DNA of 64,000 bases. Source: CAZADS01 sp964483985. GTDB lineage: Bacteria; Pseudomonadota; Alphaproteobacteria; Thalassobaculales; Thalassobaculaceae. The DNA lies in assembly GCA_964483985.1 (NCBI GenBank), contig CAZADS010000088.1:1-64000 (forward strand), written 5' to 3'. A program made the position numbers and the translations under genes. Position 1 is the stretch's first letter; every line of letters starts with the position of its first letter. The notes under the pieces were generated by a model. It had not been told where the DNA came from. It made no database searches and saw only the letters and a program-made list of their open reading frames with translations. This document shows, piece after piece, positions 44,369-53,893 of this stretch.

Positions 44369-46006
44369 TTAGAAATCCATGCCACCCATACCTGGAGCAC
44401 CGCCTGGCATCGGTGGTGCAGGAGGCTCAGGTTTTTCAGCAACCATTGCCTCAGTTGTAACCAATAATCCGGCAACGGAAGCGGCATTCTGCAGAGCAAT
44501 GCGAACGACCTTTGTCGGATCAATAATGCCGGCATTTACCAAATTGGTAAACTTACCCTCCTGAGCATCAAAACCCCAGTTAGTATCTTTGGAATCCATC
44601 ATCTTACCAACTATAACGGAGCCGTCTTCCCCCGAATTTTCAGCAATTTTCCGTGCCGGCGTCTGAATTGCTTTTCGAACGATATTAACTCCAACGATTT
44701 GATCATCATTTTCAGGTTTTAGTCTGCCCAGGGCTCGTCCCGCATAAATCAAAGCAGCTCCACCACCAGGAATGATTCCTTCTTCAACTGCGGCTCGGGT
44801 TGCATGCATCGCATCGTCCACCCTATCCTTACGTTCTTTCACTTCTACTTCGGTGGCGCCTCCAACACGAACTACCGCAACGCCGCCAGCCAATTTAGCC
44901 AGTCGCTCTTGCAATTTCTCCCTATCGTAATCGGAGGTTGTTTCTTCGACTTGAGCCCGGATTTGATTACACCGCGCCTGAATATCTTTCTTCTTACCGG
45001 CCCCATCAACAATGGTGGTTTCTTCTTTAGTAATATTTACTCGCTTTGATGTGCCTAACATATCCAGAGTTACAGATTCTAGCTCTATACCCAAGTCTTC
45101 GGAAATAACAGTACCTCCCGTTAGGATGGCTATGTCTTCCAGCATTGCCTTGCGCCTATCACCAAAACCTGGCGCCTTAACTGCGGCAACTTTCAATCCA
45201 CCTCGTAGTTTATTGACAACTAATGTAGCAAGAGCTTCACCTTCTATATCTTCGGCAATAATCAAAAGGGGCTTTCCACTTTGGACCACAGCTTCAAGAA
45301 TCGGAAGCATCGATTGGAGGCTAGACAACTTTTTCTCATGCAGAAGAATGTATGGATCGTCGACATCACAAACCATTTTTTCTGCATTTGTGACAAAATA
45401 TGGTGACAGATATCCACGATCAAACTGCATGCCTTCTACAACATCTAGTTCGGTGTGAAGTGATTTCGCTTCTTCAACCGTAATTACGCCTTCGTTGCCA
45501 ACTTTTTCCATTGCTTGGGCGATCATTTTACCTATTTCTTCCTCGCCGTTTGCCGAAATAGTTCCCACTTGAGTAACTTCACCTGATGTGGAAATTTTTC
45601 TTGACTTTTTATCAAGCTCGGCAACAACAGAATTTACAGCCAAATCGATTCCTCGTTTCAAATCCATAGGATTCAAGCCTGCGGCCACAGCTTTTGCGCC
45701 TTCTCTAACGATCGACTGAGCTAAAACAGTAGCAGTCGTAGTTCCATCGCCTGCATTATCATTTGCTTTTGATGCAACCTCGCGCACCATTTGAGCTCCC
45801 ATATTTTCAAACTTATCTTTAAGTTCGATTTCTTTAGCAACGGTTACCCCGTCTTTGGATATCCGCGGCGCGCCGAAAGATTTATCCAACACGACATTTC
45901 TGCCTTTTGGCCCCAACGTTGCGCCTACTGCGTCAGCAAGAACATCAACACCGTTGAGCATTTTTTGGCGAGCATCGACGCCAAATTTAACTTCTTTTGC
46001 AGCCAT
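44369..46006 (-). CDS. groL: GroEL chaperonin
   Basis: 545 residues, full length. Recognised by MAAKEVKFGVDARQKMLNGV, the ATP site GDGTTTATVLA, and the terminal GGMGG-type tail (GGAPGMGGMDF). GroEL forms the 14-mer that folds proteins with GroES. It follows groES after 42 bp. Regulation is through the CIRCE element and promoter upstream of groES. Confidence 0.98.
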   Translation of the reverse strand: MAAKEVKFGVDARQKMLNGVDVLADAVGATLGPKGRNVVLDKSFGAPRISKDGVTVAKEIELKDKFENMGAQMVREVASKANDNAGDGTTTATVLAQSIVREGAKAVAAGLNPMDLKRGIDLAVNSVVAELDKKSRKISTSGEVTQVGTISANGEEEIGKMIAQAMEKVGNEGVITVEEAKSLHTELDVVEGMQFDRGYLSPYFVTNAEKMVCDVDDPYILLHEKKLSSLQSMLPILEAVVQSGKPLLIIAEDIEGEALATLVVNKLRGGLKVAAVKAPGFGDRRKAMLEDIAILTGGTVISEDLGIELESVTLDMLGTSKRVNITKEETTIVDGAGKKKDIQARCNQIRAQVEETTSDYDREKLQERLAKLAGGVAVVRVGGATEVEVKERKDRVDDAMHATRAAVEEGIIPGGGAALIYAGRALGRLKPENDDQIVGVNIVRKAIQTPARKIAENSGEDGSVIVGKMMDSKDTNWGFDAQEGKFTNLVNAGIIDPTKVVRIALQNAASVAGLLVTTEAMVAEKPEPPAPPMPGGAPGMGGMDF

Positions 46007-46048
46007 TTGTCTGCCTCTCCTCTAACGTCTTTATCCGGCCCAATAAGC

Positions 46049-46354
46049 CTATTTTTTTGATTTAGTGGATTCGATAACACCCATGATGTCCGATTCTTTC
46101 ATTATCAAAAGATCCTTGCCATCAAGTTTTACTTCCGTTCCGGACCATTTACCGAAAAGGACAGTATCTCCTGCCTTGACGTCCAGCGGCGTAAGTTTCC
46201 CGTTATCGTCTCGTGCACCTGGTCCCACAGCTACGACTTCACCTTCCATCGGCTTTTCTTTAGCTGTATCTGGTATGATGATACCCCCCGCCGTTTTCCC
46301 CTCACTGTCTAAGCGACGGACCACTACGCGGTCATGCAAAGGCCTAAAACCCAT
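46049..46354 (-). CDS. groS: GroES co-chaperonin
   Basis: 101 residues: FRPLHDRVVVRRLDSEGKTAGGIIIPDTAKEKP includes the mobile loop (EGKTAGGIIIPDTA) that docks on GroEL; the end is DIMGVIES. It is the first gene of groES-groEL, behind a CIRCE operator and a TTGACA promoter. Confidence 0.98.
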   Translation of the reverse strand: MGFRPLHDRVVVRRLDSEGKTAGGIIIPDTAKEKPMEGEVVAVGPGARDDNGKLTPLDVKAGDTVLFGKWSGTEVKLDGKDLLIMKESDIMGVIESTKSKK

Positions 46355-46429
46355 TCCATTCCTCCGTTGTTTTATACATAATATGGTTCAATTATTAAAT
46401 TCTGCTCCAGTACTAACCGGCATACCAAA

Positions 46430-46456
46430 TTAGCACTCTCCCTTATCGAGTGCCAA
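46430..46456. promoter_or_regulatory. CIRCE operator (HrcA site) of groESL
   Basis: TTAGCACTC, a nine-base spacer, then GAGTGCCAA: the consensus inverted repeat with one mismatch in the right arm. It lies just downstream of the -10 region of the groES promoter. HrcA is expected to bind here and release at heat shock. Confidence 0.95.
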
Positions 46457-46457
46457 A

Positions 46458-46486
46458 GATGTAGTGACTCACTTCCGGAGTGTCAA
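46458..46486 (-). promoter_or_regulatory. groES promoter
   Basis: TTGACA at 46486-46481 and TACATC at 46463-46458, 17 bases apart, on the minus strand. The CIRCE element starts right after the -10, so HrcA would block initiation. The -35 is perfect, the -10 is weak. Confidence 0.6.
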
Positions 46487-46547
46487 GAAAAGCAAGCTAA
46501 AAAAGTCTCTACAAACAGAAAAATTTGAAAATAATGCAGAAAATTTA

Positions 46548-46856
46548 CTAATCTGGAGCTAATGTCATCTTCAAGCCGTCCAGTGCCATCGTCATCGTTA
46601 ACTGACAAGATAACCTGGAGTTTTCTTGAACGTCAAAAGCCAAATCCAGCATATCTATTTCTTCATCACCTTTTGTTTCCAATTTTTCTTCCCACCCTTC
46701 GGCAATATAAACGTGGCACGTTGCACAAGCACAGCAGCCACCACATTCCGCCTTTATGGGTAAACCCTCGTCGCGAATAATTTCCATGATTTGCCAACCG
46801 TCAATTCCAGCTAACTCATGTTCAACCCCCTCTCTATCTGTCACAAAAATCTTCAT
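46548..46856 (-). CDS. Adrenodoxin-type 2Fe-2S ferredoxin
   Basis: 102 residues. Cysteines C38, C44, C47 and C84 give the adrenodoxin-like spacing (ECGGCCACATC; SRLSCQL). The extra C41 and C42 fall in the loop. It is an electron carrier of the P450/ISC class. The ATG overlaps the TGA of the upstream reductase gene by four bases, so reductase and ferredoxin are one unit. No P450 or ISC genes are adjacent. Confidence 0.93.
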   Translation of the reverse strand: MKIFVTDREGVEHELAGIDGWQIMEIIRDEGLPIKAECGGCCACATCHVYIAEGWEEKLETKGDEEIDMLDLAFDVQENSRLSCQLTMTMALDGLKMTLAPD

Positions 46857-47881
46857 GATACCCCCAGTTTCTCCTGTAATTCAGAACTTGATGTAGTGTA
46901 CTGAAATCGTAATTTCCGGTCCGGATATACGTATCGAAATGCCTGCTGAGACATCAATGCCGCTTCGTGAAACCCGGATAAAATTAGTTTCAGCTTACCC
47001 GGATATGAATTGATGTCTCCAATTGCAAAAATACCGGGGACATCCGTCTCAAATTTTTCCGTGTCTACCGGAATTAAATTTCGATTAAAATTAACCCCAA
47101 AATCTGCGATCGGACCAAGTTTCATTGTAAGACCGTAAAACGCCAGGACCGTATCGCAATGTATATCGTATTCGCCATTGTCTCCTTTAACTGTTACAGC
47201 CTCTAATTTACCATCAGATCCCAGGAGAGATTTCAATTGAGCTATCCGTAAATGCATTCTGTTATCTGCGACCAGCGAGCGCATTTTATTAACACTATCT
47301 GGCGCAGCTCTGAAGTCATCTCTTCGGTGCAATAATGTTAAAGTTTTGGCCACCGGCTGTAAATTAATTGCCCAATCCAATGCCGAATCACCACCGCCGG
47401 CAATCAAGATGTTTTTGGATCTAAATTGCTCTATTTTGCGGACTGAATAATGAAGAGATTTACCTTCATACTCCTCGATACCCTTCAAGGGTGGCTTTTT
47501 AGGAACAAAACTTCCCCCACCCGCTGCTATCACTAAAACAGGCGCATCTATAACAGTACCAGTGTCAGTGGTAAGGCTCCACTTTCCATTATCTTTTTTA
47601 ACAAGTGATTCGGCCATTTGTCCTAAATGAAAAATCGGTTCAAACGGCTTTATCTGCGTCATTAATTTTCTGGTAAGTTCCTCCCCTGTACAAACAGGAA
47701 TGGCTGGTATGTCATATATAGGTTTTTCTGGATAGAGCTCAGCACATTGGCCACCTGGGAAGTCGAGAATATCCACCACATGGGTTCTTAAACCCAAAAG
47801 ACCAAGTTCAAATATTGCAAAAAGGCCGACCGGTCCTGCGCCGATTATAACAACATCAGTAGAATGCGGTTGTGAATTCAT
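46853..47881 (-). CDS. Ferredoxin--NADP+ reductase of the thioredoxin-reductase-like type
   Basis: 342 residues, two Rossmann domains: FAD motif IGAGPVGLFAIFELG near residue 12, and the NADPH motif IAGGGDSALDWAI near 160, and FAIGDINSYPGKLKL near the end. It lacks the CxxC of thioredoxin reductase, which fits the FNR (YumC) group. It reduces the ferredoxin encoded immediately downstream (4-bp overlap). Confidence 0.93.
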   Translation of the reverse strand: MNSQPHSTDVVIIGAGPVGLFAIFELGLLGLRTHVVDILDFPGGQCAELYPEKPIYDIPAIPVCTGEELTRKLMTQIKPFEPIFHLGQMAESLVKKDNGKWSLTTDTGTVIDAPVLVIAAGGGSFVPKKPPLKGIEEYEGKSLHYSVRKIEQFRSKNILIAGGGDSALDWAINLQPVAKTLTLLHRRDDFRAAPDSVNKMRSLVADNRMHLRIAQLKSLLGSDGKLEAVTVKGDNGEYDIHCDTVLAFYGLTMKLGPIADFGVNFNRNLIPVDTEKFETDVPGIFAIGDINSYPGKLKLILSGFHEAALMSQQAFRYVYPDRKLRFQYTTSSSELQEKLGVS

Positions 47882-48072
47882 AATCTTTCCAGCCTTGGCA
47901 ACTCAGCTGTAAATAAGGTCTACAATGCACGATGCCAAGTAGACGGCCCAATTAAGTTTGGAAATTAGAGCAGAACATTGCGTCGCCTCGTATATAAACA
48001 CAATAAAAATGAAGCCAGTTTTTCATTCGTTGGTAGTCGTTTTTCTGTCATTCGCATAATTATTAAAGCAGT

Positions 48073-49653
48073 TTAATGTCGAAAATGTCTAATCCCCGTG
48101 AATACCATAGCAATGTCATGCTCGTCCGCTGCCGCAATAACTTCGTCATCCCTAACCGAACCTCCTGGCTGTACGACTGCCTTTGCTCCAGCATCGATTG
48201 TTGTAATCAAGCCGTCCGCAAAAGGAAAAAATGCATCCGAAGCAACAACGGAATCCAATGTTACAGGTTTCTTTATACCCTTAGACTGACCCGATTCCTG
48301 AGCTTTTTGTACCGCTATACGAGACGCGTCGACACGACTCATCTGGCCTGCCCCAATACCAACTGAAGCACCATTCTTAGCAAAAACAATAGCATTAGAT
48401 TTTACGTGTTTTACAACACGAAAAGCAAATAAGAGATCCTCAAATTCCCTTTTATTAGGTTTCCGTTTGGTTACGACTTTAAGATCGGATTTCATAATAC
48501 GGCCAAAGTCCCGATCCTGAACTAAAAGGCCTCCAGAGATCGACTTAACAATACGACCTGGTTGTGAATGGTCCGGTAATGAACCTGCCTCTAAAACGCG
48601 TAAATTCTTTTTCTTTGCCAAAATGCGACGAGCGTCTTCATCTATTTCTGGCGCAATAATCACTTCCGTAAAAGTTTTAATGATTTCCTCAGCGGTAGCG
48701 CCATTGAGCTTGCGGTTTAAAGCTACAATACCGCCAAATGCACTAGTTGGATCTGTGAAAAAGGCTCTTCGATAAGCCACTAGGATTGATTCATTTTGTG
48801 CTACTCCGCACGGATTTGCGTGCTTGACTATTACCGCAGACGGAAGCTCGAATTCAGATACTAGTTCAAAAGCAGCATCTGTATCATTCAGATTATTAAA
48901 ACTGAGATCTTTTCCCTGTATTTGCGTCGCAGTTGCAACTCCGGGACGATTTTGACCTGTATTGTAAAATACGGCCTTTTGATGAGGATTCTCACCATAC
49001 CTCAAAATCTTTGGATTGTGCCCTATAAAAGTTATCCACGGTGAATCGAGGTTTTTTGTTTCACTAGCGAGCCAAGCGGCTATTTCAGCATCATATGCCG
49101 CTGTCCGAGCGAATGCGATTGAGGCAAATCGATATCGCGATTTTAAAGAGATGGAACCGTCACATCGAGTGAACTCATCAATAAATTCTGAGTAATCTTT
49201 TGGATCCACCAATACGGTAACGGACTCGTAATTTTTTGACGCCGCTCTAATCATAGCGGGGCCGCCTACATCAATATTTTCCATGCATTCCTTGGCATCC
49301 GCTCCCGATTTTAAGGTTTGCTCAAAGGGATAAAGATTAGAAATCAAAAGATCGATGGGTAGGATTTGATGAATTTGCATGGATTCAGCATGTTCAAGAT
49401 TATCTCGTAAACTTAGCAAACCGCCATGTATTTTGGGATGTAGAGTTTTGACTCTCCCATCCATTATTTCGGGAAACCTGGTATAATCCGCTACGTCAAT
49501 CACGTCAAAACCACCGGCCCGCAACTCCTCGGCCGTTCCCCCAGTAGATAAAATTTCGACGTCTTGTAATCTCAGTGCTGCGGCAATCTCGAGTAACCCC
49601 GATTTATCAGATACAGACACTAATGCACGCCTAATGCGATAGAAACCCTTCAT
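48073..49653 (-). CDS. purH: PurH, bifunctional AICAR formyltransferase / IMP cyclohydrolase
   Basis: 526 residues. The N-terminal IMP cyclohydrolase (MGS-like) domain begins RRALVSVSDKSGLLE and the AICAR transformylase domain has KHANPCGVA and SDAFFPFADG. It carries out the last two steps of purine synthesis. It is on its own, 3.1 kb from the purC-purL cluster and on the other strand. No clear promoter motif was found in the gap upstream. Confidence 0.97.
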   Translation of the reverse strand: MKGFYRIRRALVSVSDKSGLLEIAAALRLQDVEILSTGGTAEELRAGGFDVIDVADYTRFPEIMDGRVKTLHPKIHGGLLSLRDNLEHAESMQIHQILPIDLLISNLYPFEQTLKSGADAKECMENIDVGGPAMIRAASKNYESVTVLVDPKDYSEFIDEFTRCDGSISLKSRYRFASIAFARTAAYDAEIAAWLASETKNLDSPWITFIGHNPKILRYGENPHQKAVFYNTGQNRPGVATATQIQGKDLSFNNLNDTDAAFELVSEFELPSAVIVKHANPCGVAQNESILVAYRRAFFTDPTSAFGGIVALNRKLNGATAEEIIKTFTEVIIAPEIDEDARRILAKKKNLRVLEAGSLPDHSQPGRIVKSISGGLLVQDRDFGRIMKSDLKVVTKRKPNKREFEDLLFAFRVVKHVKSNAIVFAKNGASVGIGAGQMSRVDASRIAVQKAQESGQSKGIKKPVTLDSVVASDAFFPFADGLITTIDAGAKAVVQPGGSVRDDEVIAAADEHDIAMVFTGIRHFRH

Positions 49654-49762
49654 GATAAGATTCCAAAAAAATGTAAACCGGTATTGTAAAGGTTATCATC
49701 TGATACCTCCCTACGGTCAACCGTTGGGTACTGATTATCAAAGTCAAAAAATAGGATAACCA

Positions 49763-50677
49763 TCAACCTTTCAATTGAGCAGACCGGATGGCAATGTATG
49801 TAGTGCTGGAAAAGATTATTATACCACCACAAATAGTATACCAATTAGGAATTTCTTCGAAAACTAAGAATCCGAGAAAAGCTGCCCAAATTAATTTCGT
49901 AAAATCCACCGGCAATACAACGGATATTTCAGCCAATTTTAATGACTGGTTCATCAATGTTTGACCTAAGGTACCTAATGCTGACAATATCAACATACGA
50001 ATCAATTGATCGGCCGTAGGTAATTCCCAAAAAGGAACCGCAAATACGAATACCATTGGTGATACAAACAGGGAAGCATATAACGAAATTGTAATGCTGG
50101 AATCGTTCCGAGTCATAACTTTAATAATCATCAATGCAACTGACCAAACAGCAGCTGAACTGACTATCAACAAAGGGCCAACATCCAATTCAATCAGACC
50201 CGGCCTAAGAATTATGAGGGTTCCTAAAAAACCAATCCCAATTGCAACCCAACGCCTAAGTCGAACTAGTTCACCCAAAAACATTGCCGCTAAGACAGTT
50301 GCAAACAAGGGACCGGTAAAATTAAGCGCAGTCGCTTGGGCTAATGGGGTGAGGCCAATGCCATAAAAAAAACAGAGCATTGAGCCAGCATTTAAGAATG
50401 CACGGATCAAATGAAGTATTATATTTTTTGTTCTGAAATTGGAAAATCTATCCTTTATGAGAAGAGGAAGTAAAACAAAGATCCCTAAAAAAACCCTAAA
50501 AAAAGCTACCTCAAATGGATGCAACTCATCGGTCATATCTCTGATTAACATATGCATCGAGACAAACATGATAGCAGCAGTAGCCATATATAAGACAGCC
50601 CGAAATGAAGGCGGAATTCCCCCAATTCTTGTTAAATTACGGCCGATAGCACGTACACCCTCTTTTAAAATAAACAA
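49763..50677 (-). CDS. EamA/DMT-family transporter
   Basis: About 304 residues, ten transmembrane segments in two EamA repeats (FRVFLGIFVLLPLL..., ALNFTGPLFATVLAAMFLGE; second repeat near SLKLAEISVVLPVDFTKLIW). Substrate unknown. The start is uncertain: TTG at 50677 gives the full frame, with no clear ribosome site; the first ATG in frame is 30 codons further in. It follows ygfZ by 33 bp. Confidence 0.88.
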   Translation of the reverse strand: MFILKEGVRAIGRNLTRIGGIPPSFRAVLYMATAAIMFVSMHMLIRDMTDELHPFEVAFFRVFLGIFVLLPLLIKDRFSNFRTKNIILHLIRAFLNAGSMLCFFYGIGLTPLAQATALNFTGPLFATVLAAMFLGELVRLRRWVAIGIGFLGTLIILRPGLIELDVGPLLIVSSAAVWSVALMIIKVMTRNDSSITISLYASLFVSPMVFVFAVPFWELPTADQLIRMLILSALGTLGQTLMNQSLKLAEISVVLPVDFTKLIWAAFLGFLVFEEIPNWYTICGGIIIFSSTTYIAIRSAQLKG

Positions 50678-50710
50678 AAGAACTAAATCATCGCAAATTC
50701 TGATGTGCCC

Positions 50711-51601
50711 TCAAAAAGTCACCCAATCTGGCTTTCTGGGAAGCAACTGGATACCGTCAGCAGCAAGATGTTCCGAACCAGAAATCGCTTTTTCCAACAT
50801 GTTTAGCCGAATCATAGCAATAGCCATATTACCTATTCCAGACCGGATGCCACCTGCATCACGTCCATCTAAGGTAATTTGCGTTCCTGATTCTGGCATT
50901 CGCCCAAAAGCCTCTACTGGAAGAAGTCGACGTTTGACTAAGCCACGGTATTTCGTCCGGGCAGTTAACTCCTGACCAATATAGCAACCTTTGTTCCAAT
51001 CGATGCCATTTAATTCATCCAATCCGGCCTCCAACAGAACCGTTTTTTCCACCTCCATATCCCTACTACCATCAGGGATGCAGAGCCGAATTCGGAGGTG
51101 TTCATAGTCATCCAATCGCCCCCTCGAGAAGTTCGCTTTCCTATAGTCGATTTCGGAAGAAATAACTAAGCGAGCACCTAAATCTTTTAGACGAGGGTCT
51201 ATAAAAGCAATGCCATCGTTGTAGATGCCAGCAAATCCTTCTTGATTTGACAAATCTAAAACGTCCGCATCATCATTACCAAAAACCGCAAGAACTCTAT
51301 GTACATTGCTAACGTCTCGTAACGTTATGTCTGAGCGAAGTTTATATCTATTCAAAGTAGTCCGCAAATCTGGTAATCTATCGCGTTCGCATTCGAGTAA
51401 ATAGCGGCCTTTGTCTTCAAGCAAATGAAAATCATAAAGGTACTTGCCTTGAGGCGTAAGCAATGCCGAATATATTACTCTATTTTTTTCCACACGCTGG
51501 ACATCGTTAGAAACCAACCCTTGAAGAAATTTAAACTTATCTTGACCTTCAACAGCGAGGATCCCTCTATTTTCTAACTCTACATAACAAGCATCTGGCA
51601 T
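50711..51601 (-). CDS. ygfZ: YgfZ, folate-binding Fe-S cluster assembly protein
   Basis: 296 residues. The signature KGCYIGQE lies at 204-211 with the invariant cysteine (C206); the N-terminal part (DKFKFLQGLVSNDV) is the GcvT-like tetrahydrofolate-binding fold. YgfZ helps mature certain Fe-S enzymes such as MiaB. It is followed by a DMT transporter gene. The region upstream (51602-51873) holds a tRNA-Leu-like scar. Confidence 0.93.
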   Translation of the reverse strand: MPDACYVELENRGILAVEGQDKFKFLQGLVSNDVQRVEKNRVIYSALLTPQGKYLYDFHLLEDKGRYLLECERDRLPDLRTTLNRYKLRSDITLRDVSNVHRVLAVFGNDDADVLDLSNQEGFAGIYNDGIAFIDPRLKDLGARLVISSEIDYRKANFSRGRLDDYEHLRIRLCIPDGSRDMEVEKTVLLEAGLDELNGIDWNKGCYIGQELTARTKYRGLVKRRLLPVEAFGRMPESGTQITLDGRDAGGIRSGIGNMAIAMIRLNMLEKAISGSEHLAADGIQLLPRKPDWVTF

Positions 51602-51873
51602 AATTCGTAATTCCTAATAAAATTCCTTAACGTATTTTAATGTAAAAACTTGCGCACTTTTTTAATAAAGAATTTGCTTCACACTCAATAAACCGTCTCC
51701 AAATCGGTAGACGCGCAGTCACAATTCTAGCACCATTAATGCATCATCAAGTCATAACTTTTCTTAGACCATTAGGTCCAATTGGCCCAATATCAAAAAA
51801 GAGTGGTTTTTTATAATAATGCAACTAATTTCAACTTGATTCAATTTATAAGCGAAAAGTGAACCATTATTAA

Positions 51874-52626
51874 ATGTGTACATTGATCATAAATTGGCAA
51901 CCAGAAAACAAATGGCCGATCACGATTGGCACCAATAGGGATGAAATGCTTAATCGGCCCTGGAAAGCTCCTGCCCGCCATTGGCAGAATAGGCCGGATG
52001 TAATTGGAGGTCTTGATCAGTTAGCAGGAGGCAGCTGGCTTGGGTTAAACGATTTTGGAGTGGTCGCCGGAATTTTGAATCGGCAAGATTCGCTTGGACC
52101 AAAACCCAATAAAAGAAGTCGAGGGGAGTTGGTACTAGAGGCTCTTGATCACTCCGACGCTATAGACGCTGCAACTGCTTTAGCTGACTTGAATAGCAGT
52201 TCATATCGCGCTTTCAACATGATTATTGCCGACAATCGCGATGCTCTTTGGATACGTCACACGGGTCAGGAAGATTATAGAATTGAAGTTTTCCCGCTAC
52301 CCTACGGCTTATCCATGATTACATCTCAAGACCTAAATGACCCTCTAGCACCGCGAATCGCACATCATTTACATAAAATGAGGAAAGCACGCAATCCAGA
52401 TCCTAATTCAAATTTTTGGTCGATCTGGCCTGAAGTTCTAACTAACCAAACTAAGTTCGATCCACAAGACCCAACAAGTGCAATGAACATCAGAACTGAT
52501 TATGGGTTTGGAACCATTTCATCCTCCTTAATTGCACTGCCTAGTAATTCGGTTCAAACGCCAGTATGGCTTTTTGCTGCGGGGCCCCCTGATAAACATA
52601 AATATAACCAAATTCAATTGTATTAA
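51874..52626 (+). CDS. NRDE (TANGO2-like) family protein
   Basis: 250 residues. The diagnostic TNRDE motif lies at residues 20-24, behind the N-terminal MCTLII; a nucleophilic cysteine at position 2 (after Met removal) is typical of this Ntn-like fold. TANGO2 homologues have been linked to haem or lipid handling, but the activity is unsettled. It stands alone; a good terminator (52670-52702) follows. Confidence 0.88.
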   Translation: MCTLIINWQPENKWPITIGTNRDEMLNRPWKAPARHWQNRPDVIGGLDQLAGGSWLGLNDFGVVAGILNRQDSLGPKPNKRSRGELVLEALDHSDAIDAATALADLNSSSYRAFNMIIADNRDALWIRHTGQEDYRIEVFPLPYGLSMITSQDLNDPLAPRIAHHLHKMRKARNPDPNSNFWSIWPEVLTNQTKFDPQDPTSAMNIRTDYGFGTISSSLIALPSNSVQTPVWLFAAGPPDKHKYNQIQLY

Positions 52627-52669
52627 GTTTAAAAGGGATTCTGAAAACTCAAGTCAAAATAGAAAAATT

Positions 52670-52702
52670 CCGATTAGAAAGCATCTATTCCAATCGGTTT
52701 TT
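52670..52702 (+). terminator. Intrinsic terminator after the NRDE gene
   Basis: CCGATT (52670-52675) pairs with AATCGG (52692-52697), the stem continues with GAA/TTC beyond a one-base mismatch, and a T run (ttttt) follows directly. It lies 44 bp after the NRDE stop and isolates that gene from purC. Confidence 0.8.
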
Positions 52703-52814
52703 AATTTACGTTATTGCTATATAGAAAATAAACTTTAGTCTGCAGTAGCAACCTAGTGATAAGTTGGAAAGGGCCTTTTATTTTCAATAATCCAAACTCT
52801 CAGGATAAAATTGA

Positions 52815-53579
52815 ATGGTTAGACGCAGGAAGCTATATGAAGGAAAAGCAAAGGTTCTTTATGAGGGACCGGAGCCTGGTACTCTCATACAATACTTCAA
52901 AGATGATGCCACTGCATTCAACAATGAAAAAAAAGGTGTGATCACGGGTAAGGGTGTATTGAACAACCGAATCAGTGAATACTTTATGACACGCCTTGCA
53001 GAAATTGGGATACCTACCCATTTCGTAAGGCGGCTAAATATGAGAGAACAATTGGTGCGAGAAGTAGAAATCATCCCCCTAGAAGTGGTGATCCGGAATA
53101 TAGCCGCAGGGTCTATCTGCCACCGTCTCGGGATACCAGAGGGTAAAATGCTTCCTCGTTCTATCATAGAATATTATTACAAATCCGACGACCTTGGCGA
53201 CCCTATTGTAGCGGAAGAACACATCACTGCCTTTGGTTGGGCTAGTACTCAAGATTTGGATGACATGATGTCTTTATCACTACGAGTAAATGATTTTTTA
53301 TGCGGCTTGCTTACTGGAGTGGGACTGCGATTGGTAGATTTCAAGATTGAATTTGGTCGCTTTTATTCAGAGGAATCTGTTCAGATCGTACTGGCTGATG
53401 AAATAAGCCCTGACAGCTGCAGACTATGGGATGCAGGAACTAATGAAAAACTCGATAAAGATCGTTTTCGACGTGATCTTGGCGGTGAACGAGAAGCATA
53501 TCAAGAAGTTGCCCGCCGACTAGGAGTCCTCCCAGAGGCAGGGCCAATGGACTTAAAGGGTCCAAAAGCGATCCAATAA
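52815..53579 (+). CDS. purC: PurC, SAICAR synthase
   Basis: 254 residues. KLYEGKAKVLYEGPEPG binds ATP; VRNIAAGSICHRLG and LVDFKIEFGR are strongly conserved. It joins aspartate to CAIR in purine synthesis. It is the first gene of purC-purS with purQ-purL further downstream, all on the plus strand. The ATG has AGGA ten bases before it. Confidence 0.96.
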   Translation: MVRRRKLYEGKAKVLYEGPEPGTLIQYFKDDATAFNNEKKGVITGKGVLNNRISEYFMTRLAEIGIPTHFVRRLNMREQLVREVEIIPLEVVIRNIAAGSICHRLGIPEGKMLPRSIIEYYYKSDDLGDPIVAEEHITAFGWASTQDLDDMMSLSLRVNDFLCGLLTGVGLRLVDFKIEFGRFYSEESVQIVLADEISPDSCRLWDAGTNEKLDKDRFRRDLGGEREAYQEVARRLGVLPEAGPMDLKGPKAIQ

Positions 53580-53603
53580 CAAAAATAAACTGGCTCTGTT
53601 CAT

Positions 53604-53843
53604 ATGAAAGTAAAAATCCATATAACCTTAAAGTCAGGTGTATTAGACCCTCAGGGACAAGCTATTCAAAATACTTTAACGACTTTAGGCTTTGAGGGCG
53701 TAAAAGAAGTTAGACAGGGGAAGTATCTTGAAATAGATCTTAACCAAACAGATCCCGACCGCGCTAAAACGCAAGCGGAAAAAATGTGCGAAGCGTTGTT
53801 AGCCAATACCGTAATTGAAAATTTTAAAGTAGAGGTCGTATAG
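53604..53843 (+). CDS. purS: PurS, subunit of FGAM synthetase
   Basis: 79 residues, typical for PurS: KVKIHITLKSGVLDPQGQAIQNTL and CEALLANTVIENFKV. PurS is the small third subunit that links PurQ and the short PurL in FGAM synthetase. It comes 24 bp after purC. In most alphaproteobacteria purQ follows at once; here a minus-strand gene of 1 kb intervenes. Confidence 0.95.
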   Translation: MKVKIHITLKSGVLDPQGQAIQNTLTTLGFEGVKEVRQGKYLEIDLNQTDPDRAKTQAEKMCEALLANTVIENFKVEVV

Positions 53844-53893
53844 TTTTTCTCATCAGAAGCCGCGAACTATTGTATATGCTAATCTATAAGCCT

